The position numbers and the translations under genes were made by a program. Of a DNA stretch of 23,288 nt, positions 7,958 to 15,159 are shown one piece after another (the stretch's first letter is position 1; each line of letters opens with the position of its first letter). The notes under the pieces were generated by a model, which saw only the letters and a list, made by a program, of their open reading frames with translations, was not told where the DNA came from and made no database searches. This DNA is from CAYWGR01 sp964458015 (GTDB lineage Bacteria; Planctomycetota; Planctomycetia; Pirellulales; Thermoguttaceae), in the NCBI GenBank assembly GCA_964458015.1, contig CAYWGR010000085.1:1-23288 (forward strand), given 5' to 3'.

Positions 7958-8374
7958 CTAGCTCTCCAGTTCCGACGTGCAAAACGCGCATCGCGTGGCC
8001 TTATTCGAAATCGTCGATTGGCATCGTGGGCACGTCTTGGTCGTCGATTCTTTCGACGGCAGCAGCTTGACCCGATTCATCTGCTTGATAACCACGAAAA
8101 TGCAGAACGCCACGATCACGAAATCGATCACATTGTTGATGAACAGGCCGTAGTTGATCGTGACGGCCTTCGCCGTCTTCGTTGCCTCTTGGATCGTGAC
8201 TGAGAGATTCGAGAAATCAACTCGCCCGAGCAACATGCCGATGGGCGGCATCACGATGTCGTTCACCAGCGATGTAACGATCTTGCCGAAAGCCGCCCCG
8301 ATCACAATACCTACCGCCATATCCACCATGTTGCCGCGCATGGCGAAATCGCGAAATTCCTTGAGTACGCTCAT
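7958..8374 (-). CDS. mscL: Large-conductance mechanosensitive channel MscL with C-terminal zinc ribbon
   Basis: MscL is a homopentameric inner-membrane pore that opens under membrane tension and vents solutes during osmotic downshock. The 138 residues start with SVLKEFRDFAMRGNMVDMAVGI, the S1 helix and TM1 gating helix (GIVIGAAFGKIV). After a periplasmic loop, TM2 is NNVIDFVIVAFCIFVVIK, then a cytoplasmic tail. Instead of the plain helical bundle of E. coli MscL, the tail ends in CPRC...CAFC, two CxxC pairs 12 residues apart that should bind zinc. The ATG at 8374 was chosen for GGAGGAA at 8379-8385; the frame itself starts at 8410. A good promoter lies just upstream. Confidence 0.96.
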   Translation of the reverse strand: MSVLKEFRDFAMRGNMVDMAVGIVIGAAFGKIVTSLVNDIVMPPIGMLLGRVDFSNLSVTIQEATKTAKAVTINYGLFINNVIDFVIVAFCIFVVIKQMNRVKLLPSKESTTKTCPRCQSTISNKATRCAFCTSELES

Positions 8375-8421
8375 AATGTTCCTCCACGGCTTGAGAGCAA
8401 GAAAAGACAAGTGTGGACGGA

Positions 8422-8450
8422 ATTATAGAAGACTCGCCAAATTACGGCAA
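8422..8450 (-). promoter_or_regulatory. Sigma70-type promoter of mscL
   Basis: Read on the minus strand: TTGCCG (8445-8450), 17 bases, then a perfect TATAAT (8422-8427). Transcription would begin near 8415, about 40 bases before the mscL ATG at 8374. Confidence 0.6.
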
Positions 8451-8512
8451 GAATACTCTTTGCCTGCTCAGGAGAACTGCAAATTTGCCCAAAGCAGTCA
8501 TGTCGCCCAAAG

Positions 8513-8540
8513 CATTCACTCTGAGCGTAGCAAAGAATCT
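8513..8540. repeat. Degenerate dispersed repeat (CATTC..CTGAGCGTAGC..AGAATCT)
   Basis: The stretch resembles the short repeat ending in GAGCGTAGC(A/G)AAGAATCT that recurs between genes in many environmental genomes. Only one copy is seen here, so the call rests on memory of the pattern. It lies between mscL and the next minus-strand gene; nothing else is seen in 8451-8592. Confidence 0.35.
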
Positions 8541-8592
8541 ACTTGGACCCATACAAGTCCCAATACGCCAACGAGATTCTTCGGATGCCTGC

Positions 8593-8913
8593 TCAAAACA
8601 GCAAATGCACCCCAAGCCAGAGCAGCAAAGAAGCACCCATCACCGCGGCCGCATACCGACGCCAATCATCCATCGTCGCCGGTCGGCTGTCTGCGGTCTG
8701 GCCTTGAAGGTAACGAATATCAAAGTATCGTGCCAAGGGCAGAGCAACAGCAATCGCCCAAAAGAGAAGATCAAATCCGGTCAAAGAAAAACCGGTGTGG
8801 CTCTGACCAATCTGCACGGCCGTCAACACAAGGGCAAAATTCCCAACCACCATCCAAAAGATGCGTACCAAGCAGCCGCCGGGACCACTGGCTGTGGAAT
8901 TCTCTGAATCCAT
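8593..8913 (-). CDS. Uncharacterised three-helix membrane protein
   Basis: A 106-residue inner-membrane protein of unknown function. Hydrophobic helices lie at about 15-35, 45-63 and 87-105. The loop between the second and third is polar and contains RYFDIRY and ATMDDWRRYAA. I do not recognise a family. The ATG at 8913 was chosen because GGAGGG (8918-8923) precedes it; the frame itself opens at 8991, but the extra residues are not convincing. A strong promoter lies about 110 bases upstream, and mscL follows 218 bases downstream behind its own promoter, so it is probably a single-gene transcript. Confidence 0.75.
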   Translation of the reverse strand: MDSENSTASGPGGCLVRIFWMVVGNFALVLTAVQIGQSHTGFSLTGFDLLFWAIAVALPLARYFDIRYLQGQTADSRPATMDDWRRYAAAVMGASLLLWLGVHLLF

Positions 8914-9023
8914 AGTACCCTCCGGAATCGCAATGCGATTAACCGGATGGCGGCCCGACCATCCAAAACAAATAACCTGCAACGCCAACAAAACGCCGCA
9001 CCCTTTTCATCATTTGTACTTCC

Positions 9024-9052
9024 ATTATAGAGCAACCGCCCCAAGGTGTCTA
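9024..9052 (-). promoter_or_regulatory. Sigma70-type promoter of the three-helix protein gene
   Basis: On the minus strand: TAGACA (9047-9052), exactly 17 bases, then a perfect TATAAT (9024-9029). The predicted start near 9017 gives a leader of about 100 bases. The remainder of this 304-base divergent gap (8914-9217) shows no ORF, strong hairpin or clear plus-strand promoter. Confidence 0.6.
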
Positions 9053-9217
9053 TTGCAGGATACGTAGGCCAATACTGCCCGCCACAGACCCGATTCAATC
9101 GACACTGTCGGCCCCAAGGCGAAGAATTCGCATACCATGAACCGTATTTTTTAAGCAAACACCGGTTGCCAACGTCCGAAAAAGAAGAATAGGGGGATTA
9201 ACAGTAGGAGTATTCCC

Positions 9218-9628
9218 ATGCGTAGCACTTGCTGGATCGCTGCCGTCGTCTTTTTTGGAATTATCGGCCAAGTCACTGCCGCTCAAGCGGGTTGCGCCGC
9301 CTGCAATCGCGGCAAAATGCCTCAACAAGGGTTCGCGGCCGAAGCCTGTTCCTCCCCCTGCGGGCATTCCCTCGCACCCGGCTGTTGCGAAACCAACCGC
9401 CGCTGCTGCGACAATGTCTGGGCAGGCTACTGCGACCGTCGCGCCCAGGTCGAAGCTTTCTGGGACGCCTTCGGCCAAGCACATTACGCCAATCGCTGGT
9501 GCCCCCGCTGGATCCAACCTTGCGGCAATCCCGTGCCTTGCACACCCCCTTGCACCTCCTCCTCCGCCACAATTCCTTACGCAAACCCAAGCCCCACTCC
9601 CGCTCCCGCTGCGCCCATCGCCAAGTAG
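9218..9628 (+). CDS. Cysteine-rich secreted protein
   Basis: A 136-residue exported protein of unknown function. The N-terminus is a Sec signal peptide: MRSTC, a hydrophobic core, then cleavage predicted near TAAQA-G. The mature part has 13 cysteines, including the paired groups GCC and RCC and a CxxC-like GCAAC, then a Pro/Ala/Ser-rich tail (NPSPTPAPAAP). RCCDNVWAGYCDRRAQVEAFWD is followed by a Trp-rich stretch (WCPRW). Many planctomycetes export cysteine-rich proteins of this sort to the cell envelope; disulphide bonding or metal binding is possible. AGGAG at 9206-9210, seven bases before the ATG, fixes the start. The odd cysteine number suggests pairing with a partner. Confidence 0.78.
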   Translation: MRSTCWIAAVVFFGIIGQVTAAQAGCAACNRGKMPQQGFAAEACSSPCGHSLAPGCCETNRRCCDNVWAGYCDRRAQVEAFWDAFGQAHYANRWCPRWIQPCGNPVPCTPPCTSSSATIPYANPSPTPAPAAPIAK

Positions 9629-9636
9629 TATTGTAT

Positions 9637-9683
9637 TCTCGTTCCGAAGCTTTTTCTCGTTCCGAAGCTCCGGCTTCGGAACG
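9637..9683. repeat. 18-base direct repeat ending in a perfect hairpin
   Basis: TCTCGTTCCGAAGCT occurs at 9637-9651 and again at 9655-9669. The second copy forms the left arm (9658-9668, CGTTCCGAAGC) of an 11-bp perfect stem with 9673-9683 (GCTTCGGAACG) around the loop TCCG. It lies nine bases after the stop of the cysteine-rich protein gene. It may end that transcript, although no T-run follows, or it may be a dispersed palindromic repeat. Confidence 0.65.
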
Positions 9684-9790
9684 CCACATCGAGCTTCAGC
9701 AACGCTCCCAAACTGCACCCCACGCCAGCCCCCCTAGCTGCTCTTAACTTATTAGCCGACAGCACTTACAGCTTCTCGGAAATTGGGTGG

Positions 9791-9820
9791 TTGACGACTC
9801 TATTGCCCCTGCCCTAGAAT
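9791..9820 (+). promoter_or_regulatory. Sigma70-type promoter of the FHA-GAF-phosphatase gene
   Basis: TTGACG (9791-9796), 18 bases, TAGAAT (9815-9820): each box is one base from consensus. Transcription would start near 9827, about 35 bases before the ATG at 9862. Confidence 0.6.
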
Positions 9821-9861
9821 CAAATACATTCGTTGACTAGGCTCACTTGGGGGGTGTCTCT

Positions 9862-11559
9862 ATGGCCGTATTGCGAGCGCTGGAAGGTCTGAATCCGGGA
9901 CAATTATTCCCGCTCGAAGGGGCTTCGGTCGTCCTTGGCCGACACCCCGCTTGCGATATCGTTCTCGAATCGGTCTCCGTCAGCCGGCAACACGCCCGAA
10001 TCCTCAACGCCGAAGGAAAATACTATCTCGAAGACCTGCATAGCCGCAACGGTACGTTCCTCAACGGTCGCCAGGTCTCCCAACGTCAACTTTTAAGCGA
10101 CAACGACGAGGTCGGCATCTGCGATCTCTCGTTCGTCTTTCACCTTGGCCCGCCCGAGCTGAACATTACGCCCCCGCCGCCGCGACGCAGCGATACATCG
10201 GCCGAAGACCTCATCGTCGACGACGAACAGCAGCCGACCGACAATTCGACGATCATGTCGAAACTGAATATCACATCGAGTGCGGCCGGCCTGCGTTTGG
10301 AAGTAAACACCGAAGCGAAACTGAAAGCCCTGCTCGAAATCAGCCGCCACCTGGGCCAAGCGCTCGGCGTGGCCGAAGTGTTGCCTAAGCTGCTCGACAG
10401 TCTCTTCGCCATCTTTCTTCAAGCCGACCGCGGCTTCATCGTTCTACGCGATCCAGCCACCGGCCGCTTGATCCCCAAAGCGGTTAAATATCGCCGCTCC
10501 GAAGACTCGCAAAGCGTTCGCATCAGCCGCACGATCGTCAACAGCGTGATGACAAGTAAAGAGGCCATCCTGTCGGCCGACGCCGCCTCGGACGCTCGCT
10601 TCGACATGGCCGAAAGCATCGTCGATTTCCACATCCGCTCGATGATGTGCGCCCCGCTGGTCAGCCGCGACGGCACATCCATGGGCGTCATCCAAATCGA
10701 CACGCTCGACCATCGCAACCGCTTCCAACAAAACGATCTCGACGTCTTGGTGAGCGTGGCCTGTCAGGCGGCCGTCGCAATCGAAAACGCCCAATTGCAC
10801 GAGTCGGCCATGCGCGATCAGGCCCTGAAACGCGAGCTGGCCGTCGCCCATGAAGTGCAACGCGGGTTCCTCCCTTTCGCCGCGCCGCGCATTCCCGAAT
10901 ACGATTTCTTCGAATTCTACGAACCGGCCAACCAGCTAGGCGGCGACTATTACGACTACGTCGAACTGCCCGGCGGGCGGTTGGCCGTCGTCGTCGCCGA
11001 CGTTTCCGGCAAAGGCATTTCCGCTTCGCTGCTCATGGCCAAACTCTCGGCCGAAACCCGTTACTGCTTGGCCAGCGAACCTTCGCCCGCCACGGCCGTC
11101 GGTCGGCTCAATCGCGATTTTTGCGAAAGCGGCTGGGACGACCGCTTCGTCACCATGGTCCTGGCCGTCCTCGATCCGCGCCGCCATGAAGTCACCGTAG
11201 TGAACGCCGGCCACTTGCCCCCGCTTCTGCGTCGAGGGCCGGGCAATGTCAGCGCCGTCGCCGATGCCGAAACCCGCTTGCCGCTCGGCGTTGATGCCAA
11301 TGTGGACTATGTTCCCTGCGTCTTCCCGTTGGAGCCCGGCGAGTCTGTCATTCTTTACACCGACGGCATCACCGAAGCCATGAACGGCAAAGACGAGCTC
11401 TACGGCTCGCAGCGATTATTAACCCTCATCGGCTCCGACATCCCTCGCATACGCCCGCTCGGCCGTCGCATTCTCGACGACGTCAAACAATTCGTCGGCT
11501 TCCGTCCCCAAAGCGACGACATGTGCCTCACCTGTTTCGGCCGCGTGAAAGTCGATTAA
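9862..11559 (+). CDS. FHA-GAF-SpoIIE (PP2C) serine phosphatase
   Basis: A 565-residue cytosolic signalling protein. Residues 1-100 are an FHA domain that should bind a phosphothreonine peptide: GRH at 26-28, SRQH at 41-44 and RNGTFLNG at 62-69 are the canonical sites. About 155-320 is a GAF sensor domain (DRGFIVLRD; MCAPLV; GVIQIDT). From about 345 to the end is a SpoIIE/RsbU-type PP2C phosphatase: GGDYYDY (Asp362), ADVSGKG (Asp380), NAGHLPPLL, LYTDGITEA (Asp501) and Asp552/553, all expected metal ligands. Such proteins usually dephosphorylate an anti-sigma-factor antagonist; no RsbV or RsbW gene is nearby. A TTG start at 9847 is possible, but the ATG at 9862 follows a G-rich site and begins the FHA strand. 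Confidence 0.93.
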   Translation: MAVLRALEGLNPGQLFPLEGASVVLGRHPACDIVLESVSVSRQHARILNAEGKYYLEDLHSRNGTFLNGRQVSQRQLLSDNDEVGICDLSFVFHLGPPELNITPPPPRRSDTSAEDLIVDDEQQPTDNSTIMSKLNITSSAAGLRLEVNTEAKLKALLEISRHLGQALGVAEVLPKLLDSLFAIFLQADRGFIVLRDPATGRLIPKAVKYRRSEDSQSVRISRTIVNSVMTSKEAILSADAASDARFDMAESIVDFHIRSMMCAPLVSRDGTSMGVIQIDTLDHRNRFQQNDLDVLVSVACQAAVAIENAQLHESAMRDQALKRELAVAHEVQRGFLPFAAPRIPEYDFFEFYEPANQLGGDYYDYVELPGGRLAVVVADVSGKGISASLLMAKLSAETRYCLASEPSPATAVGRLNRDFCESGWDDRFVTMVLAVLDPRRHEVTVVNAGHLPPLLRRGPGNVSAVADAETRLPLGVDANVDYVPCVFPLEPGESVILYTDGITEAMNGKDELYGSQRLLTLIGSDIPRIRPLGRRILDDVKQFVGFRPQSDDMCLTCFGRVKVD

Positions 11560-11585
11560 GCGGTTGAACGCCCCAACATGCGTAG

Positions 11586-11614
11586 GGCGGGTCGAGCTTT
11601 AGCGATGGCCCGCC
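11586..11614. repeat. Hairpin repeat between convergent genes
   Basis: GGCGGG (11586-11591) pairs with CCCGCC (11609-11614), with one further wobble pair. It resembles the widespread GTAGGGYGGGTCGAGC...GGCCCRCC intergenic repeat. It lies between the convergent phosphatase and sugar-binding protein genes and could end transcription from both sides; no T-run is present. Confidence 0.4.
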
Positions 11615-11622
11615 ATCAAGTG

Positions 11623-12594
11623 CTAATTGCGATACTTCTCCACGTTCTCCTTCGTCACCTCTTGGAACGGCAGGAAAACCTTTTTTTCATAGGGCTGTTT
11701 CTTAACAATCTTGACGGCCGTTTCCACCGCTCCGCCGCCTTGGCCGACCGCGTCTTGAAACACCGTGGCGTCCAGCCGGCCGTCATGCACCGCCAGCAAA
11801 GCATCGGCAATCGCATCGACGCTCGCCACGACGACCTTGTCTTTTAGCTTGGCCTGCTCCAAGGCAATCAGCGCGCCCATGCCCATCTCGTCGTTCTGTG
11901 CAAACACAGCGTTGATCTTGTCGCCATAGGATTGGATCCAATTCTCCATCAGCGTCATCGCCTTCGCGCGGTCCCATTCGGCCGTCTGATCGGCCAGCAA
12001 CGTCAAGCCGGGGTTTTCCGCCAAGACCGCCTTAGCGCCGCGCTCGCGACGGATCTGCGCTGCCTGGCCCATGAATCCGTGCATCATCAAAACATTGCCC
12101 TTGCCGCCCAGCCGCTTGGCGATATAGAGCATGGCGATCCGCGCCGATTCTTCATCCTTCGATCCAACAAAGGCCGTTGGTTCGGAACGGGTTTCGGAAT
12201 TGAAATTGATGATCGGAATACCGGCCGCCAGCGCCTTATCGACCGCCGGTGAACTGGCCTCGCTCTCGCAAGGATTCAAAATAATCGCATCGACCTTCTG
12301 CGCAATAAAACTTTCCACCTGCTGGATCTGTTTTTCCGCACTGCGCTGCGCATCGTTCACGATCAGCGTAACGCCCAATTCCGCAGCCTTGGCCTCCATC
12401 GCCTTATCGAGCATCACGATAAACTCGCTCGAAAGGTTCAACAGCGAAACGCCGATCACGATTTTCTTCTGACCATCGAGCTGCTTCCCTTCCGGCGATT
12501 CCTGCCGGTTGCAACTCGCCAGCACAAGACAAACCAACACGGCCGCAAGTTTTGTTCCGACACCGCTTATATACGCAGGGCAATTCGTTTTCAC
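11623..12594 (-). CDS. RbsB-like sugar-binding lipoprotein of ABC importer
   Basis: A 323-residue periplasmic-binding protein (PF13407 fold). It captures a sugar outside the inner membrane and delivers it to the permease below. The signal peptide ends in a lipobox, LASC, with lipidated Cys28. KIVIGVSLLNLSSEFIVML starts the first lobe, FAQNDEMGMGAL is a family signature, and ASVDAIADALLAV and the DATVFQDA strand complete the second. The GTG at 12594 was chosen because its GTGA overlaps the permease stop and AAGGA (12601-12605) precedes it; the frame itself reaches 12888, but that part is shadow of the permease gene. Similarity to E. coli RbsB is clear (DRAK..LMENW...NDEM), but ribose is not proven; inositol or other sugars are possible. 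Confidence 0.92.
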   Translation of the reverse strand: MKTNCPAYISGVGTKLAAVLVCLVLASCNRQESPEGKQLDGQKKIVIGVSLLNLSSEFIVMLDKAMEAKAAELGVTLIVNDAQRSAEKQIQQVESFIAQKVDAIILNPCESEASSPAVDKALAAGIPIINFNSETRSEPTAFVGSKDEESARIAMLYIAKRLGGKGNVLMMHGFMGQAAQIRRERGAKAVLAENPGLTLLADQTAEWDRAKAMTLMENWIQSYGDKINAVFAQNDEMGMGALIALEQAKLKDKVVVASVDAIADALLAVHDGRLDATVFQDAVGQGGGAVETAVKIVKKQPYEKKVFLPFQEVTKENVEKYRN

Positions 12595-13547
12595 GATGAT
12601 TCCTTTTGACGTTGGTCGAGCCATACCGCACCTACTATGATAATTCCTTTGACGATCTGCTGGTAGTAGGACGAGACGTTCAACAGGTCGAGCCCGTTGT
12701 TGATCACACCCATCAGAAGCGCGCCAAGCACGGTCCCGCCGACGCTGCCGACGCCGCCCGAAAGACTCGTGCCGCCGATCACAACGGCCGCAATGGCGTC
12801 TAACTCGTAGCCAACGCCGGCGTTGGGTTGCCCTGTCGTAACGCGCGACGCCAGCACGACGCCCGCCAAACCGGCCATCGCTCCGCAAATGGCATAGGCG
12901 AACAGCTTGACGCCGTCAACGTTGATGCCCGACGCCCGCGCCGCGTTTTCATTGCCGCCCACTGCGTAGATATAACGCCCCAATCGGATGTTCTTCAGAA
13001 AAACATACGAGACCGCCGCAATGATAAAAAACGCAAGAATCGGAACCGGGATCCCGACAACATCGCCGCCGCCAAGCCACATGAACTCCTTGCTGAGATT
13101 CGAAATCGGCTTGCCGTTGCATATCAGCAATGCCAACCCCCGGGCGATGGTCATCATGCCGAGCGTAACAATGAAAGGCGCCACGCGGCCCTTCGTAACG
13201 ACCAGCCCATTGGCCGTCCCACACAATGCCCCGGCTAATATGCCCATCACGATGGGCACGATCGTCGGATATTGCCCCGGATGCGCAAAACAGGCCGCAA
13301 CAACGCCCGCAAGCGCCACGACGGAGCCCAGCGATAGATCCACCCCGCCCGTCAAAAGCACATACGTCACGCCGACAGCCAAGATGCCATTGATCGAAAT
13401 CTGCCGCACCACGTTGATCAGATTCGTGTGGTTCAGAAATATCGGCTTGATAACCGACAATACAATTACAATCGCCGCCAGCGCAAGCACAAGACCGTAG
13501 CGGCCCAACCATGCACGAACGCTGTTTGTCTTACCGGGGCATGCCAT
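12591..13547 (-). CDS. rbsC: RbsC-like sugar ABC transporter permease
   Basis: A 318-residue inner-membrane permease of the BPD_transp_2 family with about eight to ten helices. LLTGGVDLSLGSVVALAGV, the GTANGLVVTKGRVAPFIVTLGMMTIARG region, AVGGNENAARASGI (the loop that contacts the ATPase) and VIGGTSLSGGVGSVGGT are the usual family motifs. It forms the channel together with RbsA and the binding protein. It overlaps rbsA by 17 bases and has GAGG nine bases before its ATG inside rbsA; its own stop overlaps the binding-protein start. The E. coli operon order is D-A-C-B-K-R; D, K and R are absent here. The sugar is inferred only by homology. Confidence 0.93.
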   Translation of the reverse strand: MACPGKTNSVRAWLGRYGLVLALAAIVIVLSVIKPIFLNHTNLINVVRQISINGILAVGVTYVLLTGGVDLSLGSVVALAGVVAACFAHPGQYPTIVPIVMGILAGALCGTANGLVVTKGRVAPFIVTLGMMTIARGLALLICNGKPISNLSKEFMWLGGGDVVGIPVPILAFFIIAAVSYVFLKNIRLGRYIYAVGGNENAARASGINVDGVKLFAYAICGAMAGLAGVVLASRVTTGQPNAGVGYELDAIAAVVIGGTSLSGGVGSVGGTVLGALLMGVINNGLDLLNVSSYYQQIVKGIIIVGAVWLDQRQKESS

Positions 13548-15024
13548 AATGCAAAACCTCTTCCTGCGTGGTTCGTCGCGGATCTAATTCCGCTGTAACA
13601 ACGCCCTCGCACATAACCAATATCCGATGACTTAGCCCAAGCACCTCGGGCAATTCCGACGAAACCATGATGATCGCCTTGCCTTCCGCGGCCAGATTGG
13701 CGATGATTGCATAAATCTCGCTCTTCGCGCCAATGTCGATCCCGCGCGTCGGCTCATCCAAGATCAACACATCCGGCTCCGTCAACAAGGCTTTCGCCAC
13801 GACGATCTTCTGCTGCGTGCCGCCGCTCAAACTGCCGGCTGTTTGGTTCCGATCGCGCGCCTTGATCGAATAAATCCCGATCTGCTCGTCGGCCGCGATG
13901 TTTTCCTTCCGACGCTCAATCCACCCTCCGCGACAGTAACGCCGCAGATTCGCCAGCGTCACGTTCTCCTTCACCGACATCATCGGCACAAGACCATATT
14001 GCTTGCGGTCCTCGGAAACCATGCCGATGCCATGCTGAATCGCATCGCGTGGACATGCGATTTTAACAGGCTGCCCACTGATGCGGATTTCGCCCGCCTC
14101 AGCCGGCGCCAAACCGAAAATCGCACTGACCAATTCCGTCCGCCCCGCGCCCATCAGGCCTGCGATGCCCAGAATTTCGCCACGACGCACTTGAAAGCTG
14201 ACATCCCGGAACTTGCCCTCGCGAGTCAGGCCTCGCACCTCCAACGCCGTTTCGCCGATCGTGACGGACGATTTCGGAAATTCCGTGCCCAGCTCCCGCC
14301 CCACCATCAAAGCAATCAGCCGTTCGCGGTCCAGATCCCGGGCGTCGTGCGTGGCCACATAACGACCGTCGCGCAACACCGTAATCGTGTCGGCAATGCG
14401 AAAGATCTCGTCCATCTTATGCGAGATGTAGACAATAGCCACCCCGCGTCGCTTCAAATCGCCGATCACCTCGAACAACGCATCGACTTCGCGGTCCGAG
14501 ATGGCCGAGGTCGGTTCGTCCATGATGATCACCTCGGCATTGTGCGCCAGCGCCTTGGCGATTTCCACCGTCTGCATCTCCGAAACGCTCAACTCCCGCA
14601 TCTTGCGCGAAGGCGCTATCGCAACGCCAAGCCGCCCGAGCAATTCCTCGGCCCTACGGTTCATCGCGCGGCGGTCCAACCAGCCTGGAAATCCACACGT
14701 CGGTTCCTGGCCCAGGCAGATGTTTTCGGCCACTGTCAGATCAGGGATTGGCAACAATTCCTGATGGATCATCGAGATGCCGGCCCGCAATGCTTCGTGC
14801 GGATTGCGGAACCGGACGCTTGCGCCTTGAAACAGAATATGGCCGCCGTCGGGCTGGTACAAGCCGATGAGCGTCTTCATCAGCGTCGACTTGCCGGCCC
14901 CGTTTTCGCCCATCAAGGCGTGCACCGAACCCGGCCGTACATCCAGACAGACGTTCTCCAACGCTTTCACGCCGGGAAAGCTTTTCGACACATCTCGAAT
15001 CTGAATCACACAGCCGGGTTCCAT
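13531..15024 (-). CDS. rbsA: RbsA-like sugar ABC transporter ATPase, two nucleotide-binding domains
   Basis: A 497-residue cytosolic protein with two ABC domains in one chain, as usual for this family (E. coli RbsA has 501). The first has GENGAGKST (Walker A), LSVSEMQTVEIAKAL (signature in the family's altered form) and IIMDEPTSAIS (Walker B). The second has a degenerate Walker A, GLMGAGRTE, as is normal here, a full LSGGTQQKIVVAKAL signature and LILDEPTRGIDIGAK. The domain begins at VIQIRDVSKSFPGVKAL, supporting the ATG at 15024 over the frame start at 15108; no strong ribosome binding site is seen. It powers import of a pentose-like sugar. It is the first gene of the operon and lies 135 bases after the cyclophilin gene. 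Confidence 0.94.
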   Translation of the reverse strand: MEPGCVIQIRDVSKSFPGVKALENVCLDVRPGSVHALMGENGAGKSTLMKTLIGLYQPDGGHILFQGASVRFRNPHEALRAGISMIHQELLPIPDLTVAENICLGQEPTCGFPGWLDRRAMNRRAEELLGRLGVAIAPSRKMRELSVSEMQTVEIAKALAHNAEVIIMDEPTSAISDREVDALFEVIGDLKRRGVAIVYISHKMDEIFRIADTITVLRDGRYVATHDARDLDRERLIALMVGRELGTEFPKSSVTIGETALEVRGLTREGKFRDVSFQVRRGEILGIAGLMGAGRTELVSAIFGLAPAEAGEIRISGQPVKIACPRDAIQHGIGMVSEDRKQYGLVPMMSVKENVTLANLRRYCRGGWIERRKENIAADEQIGIYSIKARDRNQTAGSLSGGTQQKIVVAKALLTEPDVLILDEPTRGIDIGAKSEIYAIIANLAAEGKAIIMVSSELPEVLGLSHRILVMCEGVVTAELDPRRTTQEEVLHYGMPR

Positions 15025-15056
15025 GCCACATGCAACATAATGGGTCTCAGATAAGC

Positions 15057-15123
15057 AATGTCGGGAGGGCGACCAACGGAAGCCCGGTAAACAGGAGTTT
15101 TTAGCCAATCGCTACCCGACATT
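15057..15123. promoter_or_regulatory. Inverted repeat in the rbsA leader
   Basis: AATGTCGGG (15057-15065) and its exact inverse CCCGACATT (15115-15123) are separated by 49 bases, upstream of rbsA. The arms could close a leader stem, or be two half-sites for a regulator. No convincing -35/-10 pair was found in this gap. Confidence 0.35.
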
Positions 15124-15159
15124 ATTTACCTGAGCATCAATAAATGCCAGCATTCCGCC

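Noticed and set aside
12595..12888. N-terminal extension of the sugar-binding protein to 12888
   Set aside because: The extra residues are Arg-rich, lie inside the permease gene in another frame, and would bury the lipoprotein signal peptide.
13843..15054. 403-codon plus-strand frame opposite rbsA
   Set aside because: Shadow of rbsA in a GC-rich genome; the composition is His/Arg/Gln-rich and no motif is seen.
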